Source: Arsenicicoccus sp. oral taxon 190
GTDB taxonomy: Bacteria > Actinomycetota > Actinomycetes > Actinomycetales > Dermatophilaceae
Direction: 5' to 3'
Length of the DNA: 64,000 bases
Assembly: GCF_001189535.1 (NCBI RefSeq)
Contig: NZ_CP012070.1
Span: 2,666,001 to 2,730,000 of the forward strand
Part shown: positions 16,984 through 27,500 of the stretch, in pieces
How positions within the stretch are numbered: position 1 is the stretch's first letter
Layout: each line of letters begins with the position of its first letter
The notes under the pieces: generated by a model
What the model saw: only the letters and a program-made list of their open reading frames with translations
Database searches by the model: none
What the model was told of the DNA's origin: nothing
Program-made: the position numbers and the translations under genes

Positions 16984-19839
16984 CTAGTCGAGGCGGTCGG
17001 CGGCGACCACGCCGCGCATCACGCCGTCGATGGCGTGGCGCGCGGTGGCGGCGAGGGCGGGCTGCGGCGCGCAGGTCGCGATCTGGCCCAGCAGGTCCAC
17101 GATCTGCTTGCAGCGGCGCACGAAGTCCCCGGCGGCCATGTCGCTGTCGCGCAGGCACACCTCGAGGGACTGGCCGGCGGCCCAGCGGTGCACGGGCCAG
17201 ATCATGCCGCCGTCGGGCTCCCCGGTCTCGGGCAGCCCGGCCGCGGCCTCACGGTCGCTGATGGTGGACCAGAGGCGCACCATCTGGCGGTAGGCCTCGG
17301 CGACCTCCTCGTTGGGGACGCGCGGGGTGGCGTCGGTCTCGTTCTGCCGGGGCTCGTAGACCAGGGCCGACACGACGGCGGCCAGCGACGGGGCGTCGAG
17401 CCGCTGCCACAGGCCGTGGGCGAGGCACTCGGCGGCGAGCAGGTCCTTCTCGGAGTAGAGCTTGCGCAGCATCTGGCCGCTCGCGGTCACCGCCTTCCCC
17501 GCGGGGTCGAGGTAGCCCAGGTCCGCGAGCAGGTCGCAGATGCGGTCGAACTGCCGCGCCACGGAGTTGGTGCGTCCTGACACCTTGCGCCGCAACCCCG
17601 CCGTCTCGCGGGACAGCCGGTGGTAGCGCTCCGCCCAGCGGGCGTGGTCCTCCCGGTCCTCGCACTGGTGGCAGGGGTGGGCCTTCATGCGGCGGCGCAG
17701 CGCCGCAACGGCCTGCTCCCCCGCCGCCGCGTCGTCCGACGCGGCGCCGCGTCGGCCCTTGGGCGGCGGCTCGTAGGGCACCTTGGCCCGCACGGTGGAC
17801 GCCAGGTCCTTGCGCATCTTGGTGTTGCGGGCGTTGAAGTTGCGAGGCAGGTCCAGCCGGGTGACGGGGTGGACCGGCGCATCGACGTCGTGCACCGTCA
17901 GCCGCCGCGCCCGCCCGTCGGGGTTGATGACCAGCGGCGTCGGCGGTCCGTTGCGCCCGGCGGTGTTGGCGTTGACCACGATCGCCATGCCCGTGTGCCG
18001 GCCCTCGCGGACCGAGATGACGTCGCCGGCCTGCAGGTCCTCCAGGGACTGCTCGATGGCGGCGCGCCGGGACGCGGTCCGCTCCCGCGCCATCGCCTTC
18101 TCGGTCTGGCGGATCTGCTCGCGGATCGTGGAGTAGTCCTCGAAGTTGCCGAGGTGGCAGGTCATCGCCTCGCGGTAGCCCTCGAGGGCCTCCTCGTTGC
18201 GGCGCACCTGGGTCGCCAGGCCGACCACGGCCCGGTCCGCCTGGAACTGCGCGAAGGACGTCTCCAGGATCTCCCGGGCGTCGGCCCGGCCGACCCGCTC
18301 GACCAGGTTGACCGCCATGTTGTAGGTCGGTCGGAAGGACGAGTTGAGCGGGTAGGTGCGGGTCGAGGCGAGACCGCCGACGGCCAGCGGGTCGATCCCG
18401 CGCGACCACACGACGACCGCGTGCCCCTCGACGTCGATGCCGCGGCGGCCGGCCCGGCCGGTGAGCTGGGTGTACTCCGCCGGGGACAGCTCGACGTGGG
18501 CATCACCGTTGAACTTCACGAGCTTCTCGAGCACGACGGTGCGGGCGGGCATGTTGATGCCCAGGGCGAGGGTCTCGGTGGCGAAGACCGCGCGGACCCG
18601 CCCGGCGGTGAAGAGCTCCTCCACCACCTCCCGGAAGGTCGGCAGCATCCCCGCGTGGTGGGCGGCGAAACCCCGTGTCAGCGCCTCCACGAAGTCGAAG
18701 TAGCCGAGGATCCCCAGGTCCGCGTCGCCGACCCCGGCCACGCGCTCCTCGACGATCCGACGGATCCGGGCGCCCTCCTCCGGCGGCACCAGCCGCACGT
18801 CCTGCGCCAGCAGCTGCGCGACCGCCGCCTCGCACCCGGCGCGGCTGAAGATGAAGGTGATGGCGGGCAGCAGACCGTCACGCTCGAGCCGGGCGATCAC
18901 CTCGGCCCGCGAGGCGGCGCCACCCGGTCGGGAGCCCCCCGCCGAGCCCCGTGGGCCACCCCCGGCGCCCGGCCCGAAGCCGCCACCGGGGCCGCCACCG
19001 GGCCCGCCCGACCCCCGGCCGCGCCCCTTGCCGCGCGAGCCCCACGGGTCGTTGGCGCGAGACCCGGACCGGGGGCCGCGGCCGGCGCCATACGCGCTGC
19101 GCTCGAGCGACTGGAGCCGGTGCACGAGGTCCGGGTTGACCTTGGCGATCTCGCCGGAGATGCGGTTGTGGCTGTCCCGGTCCTCCTTGAGGATCGAGCC
19201 GCCCTCGTCGACGAAGAGGTCGAAGAGCTCGCGCCCGACCATCATGTGCTGCCACAGCGGCACCGGCCGGTGCTCGGAGACGACGACCGCGGTGTCGCCG
19301 CGCACTGTCCCCAGCCACGCGCCGAACTCCTCGGCGTTGCTGACCGTCGCCGACAGGGAGATGACCTGCACCGACTCGGGCAGGTGGATGATGACCTCCT
19401 CCCACACGGCGCCGCGGAAGCGGTCGGCGAGGTAGTGCACCTCGTCCATCACGACGACCCCGAGGTCCTGCAGCGACGTCGAGCCGGCGTAGAGCATGTT
19501 GCGCAGCACCTCGGTCGTCATCACGACGACCGGCGCCTCGCCGTTGATCGAGGCGTCCCCGGTGAGCAGCCCGACCCGGTCCGCGCCGTAGCGGGCGACG
19601 AGGTCGTGGAACTTCTGGTTGGACAGCGCCTTGATCGGGGTCGTGTAGAACGCCTTGCGCCCGGTCGCGAGCGCCAGGTGCACCCCGAACTCCCCCACGA
19701 TGGTCTTGCCCGCGCCGGTCGGCGCGGCGACCAGGACCCCGTGCCCGTCCTCGACGGCGGCGCAGGCCTCGAGCTGGAAGTCGTCCAGCGGGAACGCGAA
19801 CCCGCCCTGGAAGTCGTCGAGCAGGGGATGCAGGGCCAT
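16984..19839 (-). CDS. helY: HelY-like Ski2-family DEVH helicase
   Basis: A 951-residue superfamily 2 RNA helicase-like ATPase. It has Walker A APTGAGKT, the DEVH box VMDEVHYLAD, and QLTGRAGRRGID as motif VI, then an Mtr4/Ski2-type C-terminal region with CHQCEDREDHARWAER. An insertion rich in Gly, Arg and Pro lies at about residues 250–308, resembling an RGG-type low-complexity segment. It is the last gene of the pafB–pafC–tatA–tatC–helY order, as in mycobacteria. A -10 hexamer lies 7 nt before its ATG, so it can be transcribed alone. Role unknown; likely RNA metabolism. Confidence 0.88.
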   Translation of the reverse strand: MALHPLLDDFQGGFAFPLDDFQLEACAAVEDGHGVLVAAPTGAGKTIVGEFGVHLALATGRKAFYTTPIKALSNQKFHDLVARYGADRVGLLTGDASINGEAPVVVMTTEVLRNMLYAGSTSLQDLGVVVMDEVHYLADRFRGAVWEEVIIHLPESVQVISLSATVSNAEEFGAWLGTVRGDTAVVVSEHRPVPLWQHMMVGRELFDLFVDEGGSILKEDRDSHNRISGEIAKVNPDLVHRLQSLERSAYGAGRGPRSGSRANDPWGSRGKGRGRGSGGPGGGPGGGFGPGAGGGPRGSAGGSRPGGAASRAEVIARLERDGLLPAITFIFSRAGCEAAVAQLLAQDVRLVPPEEGARIRRIVEERVAGVGDADLGILGYFDFVEALTRGFAAHHAGMLPTFREVVEELFTAGRVRAVFATETLALGINMPARTVVLEKLVKFNGDAHVELSPAEYTQLTGRAGRRGIDVEGHAVVVWSRGIDPLAVGGLASTRTYPLNSSFRPTYNMAVNLVERVGRADAREILETSFAQFQADRAVVGLATQVRRNEEALEGYREAMTCHLGNFEDYSTIREQIRQTEKAMARERTASRRAAIEQSLEDLQAGDVISVREGRHTGMAIVVNANTAGRNGPPTPLVINPDGRARRLTVHDVDAPVHPVTRLDLPRNFNARNTKMRKDLASTVRAKVPYEPPPKGRRGAASDDAAAGEQAVAALRRRMKAHPCHQCEDREDHARWAERYHRLSRETAGLRRKVSGRTNSVARQFDRICDLLADLGYLDPAGKAVTASGQMLRKLYSEKDLLAAECLAHGLWQRLDAPSLAAVVSALVYEPRQNETDATPRVPNEEVAEAYRQMVRLWSTISDREAAAGLPETGEPDGGMIWPVHRWAAGQSLEVCLRDSDMAAGDFVRRCKQIVDLLGQIATCAPQPALAATARHAIDGVMRGVVAADRLD

Positions 19840-19846
19840 GCTCAGC

Positions 19847-19852
19847 AGGCTA
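19847..19852 (-). promoter_or_regulatory. helY -10 element, leaderless type
   Basis: On the minus strand TAGCCT lies 7 nt before the helY ATG at 19839, in the 75-bp gap after tatC. Confidence 0.5.
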
Positions 19853-19914
19853 TGCGAGTGAGCGGGCCGATCCGGTCAGGCGCTCGAGCCGTATGCCGCT
19901 CCCCCGCGCTCCCC

Positions 19915-20766
19915 CTAGAGGTCCTGGGGACCGATCGGGCTCGCCTCGTCGTCGGCCAGGGCGCTGTAGTCCGGCTGCCGGCGGGCCCGACGGGCGTCCA
20001 GCACGCGGGCGACCCCGTAGGCGCCGAAGTAGAGGCCGGTCAGCGGCAGCGCCAGCGCGAACATCGTCCACGGGTCGGGCGTGGGCGTCATCATCGCGGA
20101 GAAGGTGAAGATCAGGACGACGGCGACGCGCCACCCCTTGAGCATCACCGGTGCGGGCAGGACGTGGATGACGTTGAGGGCCACGAGCAGGACCGGCAGC
20201 AGGAAGGCCAGGCCGAAGCTGAGGATGAACCGCGTGACCCAGGTCAGGTAGTAGTCGGCCTGCAGGATGTTGGAGGCGCCGTCGGGCGTGAACTCCAGCA
20301 GCACCTCGATGGCCTTGGGCAGCGCGTAGAGGGCGCCCCAGCAGCCGAGCAGGAAGAGCGGCAGGGCTGCGGCGATGAAGGCCAGCGCGGTGCGCTTCTC
20401 CCGCTTGTGCAGGCCGGGGACGATGAAGGCCCAGATCTGCCAGAGCCACACCGGGCTGGCCAGGATGATGCCGACGAAGAACGCGACCTGCAGCTTGAGC
20501 GAGAAGGCGCCGGTGATGTCCTGGAAGGCCAGGATGACGTTGGCGTGCCGGGCCGCGGCCGACAGCCGCAGCGGCTCGGTGAGCCGGAAGACCAGCGGGT
20601 CGTAGATGATCCAGCCGATCACGGCGCCCAGGCAGATCGCGATCGCGGCCTTGATCACCCGGTTGCGGAACTCCCGCAGGTGGTCGGCCAGCGACATCCG
20701 GCCCTCGGGGTCACGAGGGGCCCGGCGTCGCCGCCGCCCCTCGGGCGCGGTGCGCTGCAGCGCCAT
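19915..20766 (-). CDS. tatC: Sec-independent protein translocase TatC
   Basis: TatC is the polytopic receptor of the twin-arginine pathway, exporting folded proteins with TatA. The 283-residue protein has six hydrophobic segments and family landmarks MSLADHLREFRNRV near residue 24, the FFVGIILASPVWLWQIWAF region, and FILSFGLAFLLPVLL. The arginine-rich N-terminal extension (RRRRRAPRDPEGR) and C-terminal tail are variable in the family. It lies 20 bp after tatA. Confidence 0.93.
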   Translation of the reverse strand: MALQRTAPEGRRRRRAPRDPEGRMSLADHLREFRNRVIKAAIAICLGAVIGWIIYDPLVFRLTEPLRLSAAARHANVILAFQDITGAFSLKLQVAFFVGIILASPVWLWQIWAFIVPGLHKREKRTALAFIAAALPLFLLGCWGALYALPKAIEVLLEFTPDGASNILQADYYLTWVTRFILSFGLAFLLPVLLVALNVIHVLPAPVMLKGWRVAVVLIFTFSAMMTPTPDPWTMFALALPLTGLYFGAYGVARVLDARRARRQPDYSALADDEASPIGPQDL

Positions 20767-20786
20767 GGGAGCCTGGCTGCCGGGGG

Positions 20787-21197
20787 TCAGGCGCGGGGGG
20801 CCGCGTCGCCGCCGTGGTCACGCTTGTAGCGGACCCCGTCGACGACCACGTAGTCGTCCCCGCGCGTGGCGCCGGCCGGAGCCGTGGTGCCCGTGCTGGT
20901 CGTGCTGGTGGTGCTCGTGCCGGTGGAGCCCGCGTGGTCCGTCGGGTGGCCCGGGGCAGGGCGCTCGGTGCGCGTGGTGGTCGTGGTCTCCTCGGTGACG
21001 GTCTCGCCGTCGACCGTGGAGCGGCTGGCGCGCGACGGCTTGTCGTCGTCCTGCATCGCCGACACCTCGGACTTGAAGATGCGCATGGACCGGCCGAGGC
21101 TGCGTGCCGCGTCGGGCAGCCGCTTGGCACCGAAGACGATGATGATCAGGAGCACGAGGATGATCAGGTGCCAGGGCTCGAGCACGTTGCGGACCAT
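20787..21197 (-). CDS. tatA: Sec-independent protein translocase TatA
   Basis: A 136-residue TatA. One N-terminal membrane helix (WHLIILVLLIIIVFGAKRLP) is followed by the F-G-x-K-x-L-P hinge and an amphipathic helix (DAARSLGRSMRIF). The remaining tail is long and Thr/Ser-rich (TTTTTRTERP, STTSTTSTGTT) and ends in a basic segment, longer than in most TatA proteins. It forms the export channel with TatC. The 124-bp gap before it may hold a promoter; I see only GGTGACGC direct repeats there. Confidence 0.9.
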   Translation of the reverse strand: MVRNVLEPWHLIILVLLIIIVFGAKRLPDAARSLGRSMRIFKSEVSAMQDDDKPSRASRSTVDGETVTEETTTTTRTERPAPGHPTDHAGSTGTSTTSTTSTGTTAPAGATRGDDYVVVDGVRYKRDHGGDAAPRA

Positions 21198-21321
21198 GGG
21201 GGTGCCTTCCGACGGGTACGGCGGTCGTGGTTCCTCATCCTACGGGTGGCAACCCGGTCCGCGACGACCGCCGGTGAACTCACGGTGACGCCAGGGTGAC
21301 GCGCCGGGGTCGCCAGCCGTC

Positions 21322-22317
21322 CTACTGGTAGCGGGCCAGGGCCTCCTGAGCCGCCTGTCGCACCGTCTCGCGCAGCTCGGCGGGCGACACGACGTGGGCG
21401 GCGCCCCCGAGACGCAGCAGCAGCCGGCGCAGCCACGCGGTGTCGGAGGTGGCGATGGTGACCCGCAGGCCACCGCCGTCGAGCTCGGTCGCGGACTCGC
21501 AGGGGTAGTAGTCGCGCACCCACCGGGCCTGCGGGGCGAGGTCCAGCTCGACCCGCAGCGACAGCTCGTCGGGCCGGAAGATCCCGTTGTCCAGGTCCCG
21601 GGGTCGGGCGTCCGCGGGCGGGGTCCCGTCGGCGTCGAGGACCTCCAGCGCGCTGATCCGGTCGAGGCGGAAGAGCCGCACGTCCTGGGCCCGGTGGCAC
21701 CAGGCCTCGAGGTACCACGGCCCGTCGACGCTGACCAGGCGCATCGGGTCGACGTCGCGCTCGGTGGTCTCGTCCCGGCTGGGCACGACATAGCTGAGGT
21801 GCACCCGCCGGTGCGCCGCCAGCGCGCCGCGCAGCGCGGTGAGGTGCCGGCCGCCGTCGCCGAGGCCGTCGTCGTCGGCCTCGACGGCCATGTCGACGCT
21901 GATCTGCCCCGCCCCGGTGACGCCGGACACCTCCCCGGTGGCGGCCTCCAGCTTGGCGAGGGCGCGGTCCACGGCGTCGCGCTCCCCCAGCCCCGGCACC
22001 GCGGCCAGGGCCCGCAGCCCGACCATGAGCGAGAGCGCCTCGTCGACGCCGAGCCGCAGCGGCCGGGCGATCGTGTCGGCGTTGGAGACGTAGACGCGCC
22101 CGTCCTCCCACTGCGCATCGATGAGGTCGTCGTGGTAGCCGCCCGGCGTCCCGCACAGGAAGAGCAGTGCCAGGTCGGCCTCCACCTGCTCCGGAGAGAC
22201 CCCGAACTCCCGTGCGGCGACGTCGATCTCGACGCCCTGGTGGCGCAGCAGCCACGGCACCATCGTCAGCAGCCGGTCCAGCCGGGCGGTGGCCGACTCG
22301 TTCATGTCGACGCTCAT
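21322..22317 (-). CDS. pafC: WYL-domain regulator PafC
   Basis: A 331-residue WYL protein. An N-terminal winged-helix region (MVPWLLRHQGVEIDVAAREF) precedes the WYL domain visible at VDGPWYLEAWCHRA and a C-terminal extension. With PafB it forms a heterodimeric activator of RecA-independent DNA damage genes in mycobacteria. The start overlaps the pafB stop by ATGA, so the two are made together. A second ATG five codons downstream is an alternative start. Confidence 0.9.
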   Translation of the reverse strand: MSVDMNESATARLDRLLTMVPWLLRHQGVEIDVAAREFGVSPEQVEADLALLFLCGTPGGYHDDLIDAQWEDGRVYVSNADTIARPLRLGVDEALSLMVGLRALAAVPGLGERDAVDRALAKLEAATGEVSGVTGAGQISVDMAVEADDDGLGDGGRHLTALRGALAAHRRVHLSYVVPSRDETTERDVDPMRLVSVDGPWYLEAWCHRAQDVRLFRLDRISALEVLDADGTPPADARPRDLDNGIFRPDELSLRVELDLAPQARWVRDYYPCESATELDGGGLRVTIATSDTAWLRRLLLRLGGAAHVVSPAELRETVRQAAQEALARYQ

Positions 22318-23318
22318 GGCGCCCCCTCCGTCATGGCGGTCACGGCTCCCTGCAGGCGGCGTATGACGGCCTCGCGCAGCTCGGCGGGCGCCACCGCCTC
22401 GACGGCCGCCGCGTATCCCGCCAGCTCGTCCGCCATGCGCTCGGTGTCGCCGCAGGCGAGCTCGACCAGGTCCCAGCCGAGGGCGGTCGGGTCCGGGCGG
22501 GTCGCGGTGGCGCGCCGGCGCAGCGCGTGCCCGGCGCCCTCCCGCACCCGCAGCGTCGCGGTGACCGGGCGCGAGTCGGTGGCCTGGGCGCGGATCACGG
22601 CGAGCGGGTCGTGGTCGGCGGGGACGGCATACGACCCGGGGCGGCCGGCCCAGGCGATGGGGCCCTCCACCCGACCCAGCCGGAAGACGCGGGGGGCCTC
22701 ACGGTCCAGGTCGAAGCCGGTGAGGTACCAGCGGCCGTGCCAGGCGGCGATGGCCCACGGCTGGACGTGCCGGGTGGCGACCTCGCCGTCGCGGGCCTTG
22801 CGGTAGGCGAACCGGACGGGGCGGCGGGCCAGCACCGCGTCCTTGGCGCGGGCGAAGGCGGGCTCGGCGGTGCGCACCCGCGGCTCGAGGCCGATGACGC
22901 TGGAGTCGTCGCGCTCGACCCCGGCGGCCTCGAGCTTGCGCAGCGCCTGCGCGGCCGGGCCCGCCAGCGAGGCCTGCGCCCAGGTGCGGCTCGCGAGGCC
23001 CAGCACGGCCAGCTCGTCGGGCTCGAAGGACAGCTCGGGCAGGGCGTACTCGCGGCCGTCGATGCGGTAGCCCTCCTCGTTGTCGAAGAAGGTGTCGATC
23101 TGCTCGGTCACGAGCGGGATGCCGAGCTCGCGCAGCTCGTCCTTGTCGCGCTCGAACATCCGGTTGAAGGCGTCCTCGGAGGTCGCCTCGCCGTACTGCG
23201 GCACCGCCTCGCGGATCTTGGACTTGGGCAGCGGTCGGCGGGTGTAGAGCAGGCAGATGACCAGGTTGAGCAACCGCTCGGTCTTGGCCGAGCTGACGGG
23301 TGTGCGCGCCTTGGGCAC
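22314..23318 (-). CDS. pafB: WYL-domain regulator PafB
   Basis: A 334-residue partner of PafC. The N-terminal helix-turn-helix reads SSAKTERLLNLVICLLYTRR and the WYL motif HGRWYLTGFDLDR. It starts with GTG behind a strong AAGGGGGA ribosome-binding site. It is divergent from the DUF3866 gene with only 37 bp between them. The pair is named for its place next to pafA in mycobacteria, although it acts in transcription rather than pupylation. Confidence 0.92.
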   Translation of the reverse strand: MPKARTPVSSAKTERLLNLVICLLYTRRPLPKSKIREAVPQYGEATSEDAFNRMFERDKDELRELGIPLVTEQIDTFFDNEEGYRIDGREYALPELSFEPDELAVLGLASRTWAQASLAGPAAQALRKLEAAGVERDDSSVIGLEPRVRTAEPAFARAKDAVLARRPVRFAYRKARDGEVATRHVQPWAIAAWHGRWYLTGFDLDREAPRVFRLGRVEGPIAWAGRPGSYAVPADHDPLAVIRAQATDSRPVTATLRVREGAGHALRRRATATRPDPTALGWDLVELACGDTERMADELAGYAAAVEAVAPAELREAVIRRLQGAVTAMTEGAP

Positions 23319-23343
23319 GAGCTGGTCCCCCTTCGAGAGCGGC

Positions 23344-23349
23344 TAGCCT
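23344..23349 (+). promoter_or_regulatory. -10 element for the DUF3866 gene, leaderless type
   Basis: TAGCCT lies 6 nt before the GTG at 23356 and supports that start. Confidence 0.5.
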
Positions 23350-23355
23350 GACGCC

Positions 23356-24489
23356 GTGATCCGCTGGCGCACCGCTCGAGTCGACGCCGTCCGGGCCGAG
23401 TGGCCCGGCGCAGTCGAGTATGCCGTAACTGTTTTCGAGACGGGAGGCGGCGGGCGCGGCGCGGCGGCCGCGTGTCGGGCGCTCGGCTACGTCGGGCTGG
23501 TCGGGCGGGCCGAGCCCGGCGACACCGTCCTGCTCAACGTCGCGGCGCTGGAGCGGGGCCTCGGCACCGGCGGACTCGCGCTGGTCGTGGCGATCCCGGA
23601 CCGGCTGCCGGCCGACCCGCCGCCGGGGCCCGGGCACGTGGTCAAGGCCCGCTACACCCCGCTGCAGGCCATGGTGCTCGGCGTGGACGAGCAGGAGAGC
23701 CCGCACCACGAGACGCTCGCCGACGCCGACACCATCGCCTCGATGCCCGTCGTCACGGCCGACCTGCACTCGGCGCTGCCCGCCGTCCTCGCCGGGCTGC
23801 GCGCCGGGCGGCCGGGCGTCAGGGTCGCCTACGTCATGACCGACGGCGGGGCGCTGCCGGCGGCCTTCTCCCGGACCGTGACGGGGCTGCGCGAGGCCGG
23901 CTGGCTGGACGCGTGCATCACCGTGGGGCAGGCCTTCGGCGGCGACCTGGAGGCGGTCACCGTCCACACCGGGCTGCTGGCCGCCCGGCTCGTCGTCGGC
24001 GCCGACGTCGCGATCGTCGCGCAGGGCCCCGGCAACCTCGGCACCGGCACCCGCTGGGGCTTCTCGGGCACCAGCGCCGGGGAGGCCGTCAACGCCGCAC
24101 ACGTGCTCGGCGGCCGCGCGATCGCGTCGCTGCGGGTGTCCGAGGCGGACGCGCGTCCCCGGCACCGAGGCCTGAGCCACCACAGCGTGACGGCATACGG
24201 CCGGGTCGCCCTGGCGCCCGCGGAGGTGCCCGTGCCCGACGAGGCGAGCCCCCTGGCCCGGCAGGTGCGGCGGCAGGCGGAGCAGCTGTGCGCCGGCTCC
24301 GCCGGACGGCTGCGGCTCGTCGACGTCCCGACGACCGGTCTCGACGAGGCGTTGTCGGTCTCACCGGTCCCGCTGCGCACCATGGGACGCGACCTCGGCA
24401 CGGACCGTATGGCGTTCGTGGCCGCCGCCGTCGCCGGTCGGCGCGCCGCCGACGTGCTGGGACGCGCGAGTAACCTTTGTCCCGACTAG
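23356..24489 (+). CDS. DUF3866 family protein
   Basis: A 377-residue protein of unknown function matching DUF3866 as remembered from actinobacteria. It starts with RWRTARVDAVRAEWPGAVEY, an N-terminal beta-rich region, and carries DLHSALPAVLAGLRAGRPGV and QGPGNLGTGTRWGFSGTSAG, a Gly-rich loop that might bind a nucleotide. No membrane segment or signal is seen. It is divergent from pafB and lies 63 bp before the giant carboxylase gene. Confidence 0.78.
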   Translation: MIRWRTARVDAVRAEWPGAVEYAVTVFETGGGGRGAAAACRALGYVGLVGRAEPGDTVLLNVAALERGLGTGGLALVVAIPDRLPADPPPGPGHVVKARYTPLQAMVLGVDEQESPHHETLADADTIASMPVVTADLHSALPAVLAGLRAGRPGVRVAYVMTDGGALPAAFSRTVTGLREAGWLDACITVGQAFGGDLEAVTVHTGLLAARLVVGADVAIVAQGPGNLGTGTRWGFSGTSAGEAVNAAHVLGGRAIASLRVSEADARPRHRGLSHHSVTAYGRVALAPAEVPVPDEASPLARQVRRQAEQLCAGSAGRLRLVDVPTTGLDEALSVSPVPLRTMGRDLGTDRMAFVAAAVAGRRAADVLGRASNLCPD

Positions 24490-24492
24490 CCT
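24487..24492 (+). promoter_or_regulatory. Possible -10 for the single-chain carboxylase gene
   Basis: TAGCCT overlaps the DUF3866 stop and would give a leader of about 50 nt that includes the GGAGG at about 24536–24540. Confidence 0.3.
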
Positions 24493-24552
24493 CCATCCGA
24501 AGCGGCGTGTGATCGTCGCCACCCAGCCCGCACGCGGAGGTAGTCGACACTG

Positions 24553-27500
24553 ATGTTCACGCGCATCGCCATCGTCAATCGGGGTGAGGCCGCCATGCGG
24601 CTCATCCACGCCGTCCGCGACCTCGACGCCGCGCGTGCCCAGGCCCGCCCCGGCGAGCCGCGGATCGAGACGGTGGCCCTGCACACCACCGGCGAGCGGC
24701 GCGCGATGTTCGTCCGCGAGGCCGACCACGCCTACGACCTCGGGCCCGCCTCGGCGCGGCCCTACCTCGACTACGCCGTGCTGGAGCGGGCGCTGGTCGA
24801 GTCCGGCGCCGACGCGGCCTGGGTGGGCTGGGGATTCGTGGCGGAGGACCCGGGCTTCGCCGAGCTGTGCGCCCGGATCGGGGTGACCTTCATCGGGCCG
24901 AGCCCGGAGGCGATGCGCCGGCTCGGCGACAAGATCGGCTCCAAGCTCATCGCCGAGGAGGTCGGCGTGCCCGTGGCCGCGTGGAGCCGCGGCGGGGTCG
25001 ACACCCTGGCGGAGGCGCTGGCGGCGGCCGAGGAGATCGGCTACCCGCTGATGCTCAAGGCGACGGCGGGCGGTGGCGGCCGCGGCATCCGCAAGGTGTC
25101 CTCCGAGGCCGAGCTCGCCGACGCCTACGAGCGCACCCGCGACGAGGCGCAGCGCGCCTTCGGCTCCGGCGTGGTCTTCCTGGAGCGCCTCGTCACCGGC
25201 GCCCGGCACGTCGAGGTGCAGATCATCGCCGACGGCCACGGCACCGCCTGGGCCCTCGGCGTGCGCGACTGCTCGGTGCAGCGCCGCAACCAGAAGGTCA
25301 TCGAGGAGTCCGCCTCCCCCGTGCTGCGGCCCGAGCAGGTGGCCGAGCTCAAGGCCAGCGCCGAGCGGCTCGCCGTCGCGGTCGACTACGCCGGGGCCGG
25401 GACCGTGGAGTTCCTCTACCACCCGGGCGAGGAGTTCTTCGCCTTCCTCGAGGTCAACACCCGGCTGCAGGTCGAGCACTCGATCACCGAGGTCACCACC
25501 GACACCGACCTGGTCACGCTGCAGCTCCACGTCGCTTCCGGCGGCCGGCTCGAGGGCGAGCGCCCCGTCGAGTCCGGGCACGCCATCGAGGCCCGGCTCA
25601 ACGCCGAGGACCCCGACCGCGACTTCGCGCCCTCCCCGGGCCGGATCGCGCTGCTCGACCTGCCCTCCGGCCCCGGCATCCGCGTGGACACCGGTGTCGC
25701 CGAGGGCGACTCGATCCCCTCCGACTTCGACTCGATGATCGCCAAGATCATCGCCTCCGGCCGGGACCGCGCCCAGGCCCTGGCCAGGCTGCAGAGGGCC
25801 ATGGAGGAGACGACCGTCGTCATCGAGGGCGGCGCCACCAACAAGAGCTTCGTCCTCGAGCTGCTCGCCGCCCCCGAGGTGCTCGACGGCACCGCCGACA
25901 CCGGGTGGATCGACCGGGTCCGCGGCGAGGGCCGCCTCAGCTCCCACCGGCACGCCGGGGTGGCGCTGGTCGCCGCCGGCATCCAGGCCTACGAGAGCGA
26001 CGAGGCGATCGAGCGGGCCCGGCTGCTGGAGACCGCCCGCGGTGGGCGGCCCCAGGTGCAGCACCGGCCCGGCCGCAGCGTCGAGCTGACGCTGCGCGGC
26101 ACCGCCTACGCCCTGTCCGTCGCCCGGATCGGGCCGCACCGCTTCCGCGTCGTCGTGGCGTCCCCCACCGGCGAGCAGACCGTCGACGCCGACATCGACC
26201 GGATCGACGCCTACACCAGCCGCCTCACCGTCGAGGGCCGCGAGCACCGCCTGGTCACCGCGGCCCACGGCCCGATCCAGCTCGTCGAGGTCGACGGCGT
26301 CACCCACCGGATCAGCCTCGACGAGGGTGGTGTGCTGCGCTCGCCCACCCCGGCGCTGGTCGTGGCCACCCCCGCCGCCGTCGGCGACGAGGTCGCCGCC
26401 GGCGCCCCCGTCCTGGTGCTCGAGTCCATGAAGATGGAGACCGTCCTGCCCGCGCCCTTCGCCGCGCGGGTCAAGGAGCTGCTCGTCTCCGCCGGCAGCC
26501 AGGTCGAGACCGGCGCCCCCCTGGTCCGCCTCGAGCCCGTCGACGACGACGAGGAGGAGGCCGCTCCGCAGGGCGAGGCGGTCGACCTCGACCTCCCCGG
26601 CGAGGGCGCCGACGCGACCACCCCCGCCGAGCGGGCCCGCCGGCACCGCGACGACCTGCTCGCGATGCTCCTCGGCTACGACGTGGACCCGCGCGACGAG
26701 GGGCGGGCGCTGGCGGCATACCTGCAGGAGCGCGACCAGCTGGTCGCGCAGGGAGAGTCCCCGATCGCGGACGAGCTGGAGCTGCTGGACGCCTTCGCCG
26801 ACCTCGCCGAGCTGTCCCGCAACCGGCCCGTCGGCGCCGACCTGCACCTGGAGAACCGCATCCACTCCCCCCGGGAGCACCTGCACACCTACCTGCAGAG
26901 CCTGGACCCCGACCGCGCCGCGCTGCCCGAGGACTTCCGGGCCCGGCTCGCCACGGTGCTGCTGCGCCACGGCATCACCGAGCTCGACCGCACCCCCCAG
27001 CTGGAGCAGGCCGTCTTCCGGATCTTCGTGGCGCAGCAGCGCTCCGCCCCCGACGTGCAGGTGCTGACCGCGCTGCTGCAGCGCTGGCTCGTCGAGCCCG
27101 GCCCCGGCAGCGGCCTGGAGACCCGCGCCCGCGAGGTGCTCGACCACCTGGTGCGCGCCACCCAGCTGCGCGTGCCCGTGGTCGGCGAGCTCGCGCGCAG
27201 CGTCCGCTTCCGGTGGTTCGACCAGCCGCGGGTCGACGCCGAGCGCGAGGGCGTGCTCGGCGACGTCGCGGCCGAGGCCGACGCCATCGCCGCGCTGCCG
27301 GCAGGGCCGGAGCGTGACGACCGCATCGACGGGCTCGTGCAGATCCCCGAGAAGATCGCCGGCTTCCTCGGCCGCCGCCTCGCCGGCGCGGAGCTGCCGC
27401 GCTACGAGCCGATGCTGGCGGTCCTGGCCAAGCGCCACTACCGACGCCACGACCTGCGCGACTTCCGGGAGCAGGAGGTGTCGGGGCGCCCGGTGGTCAC

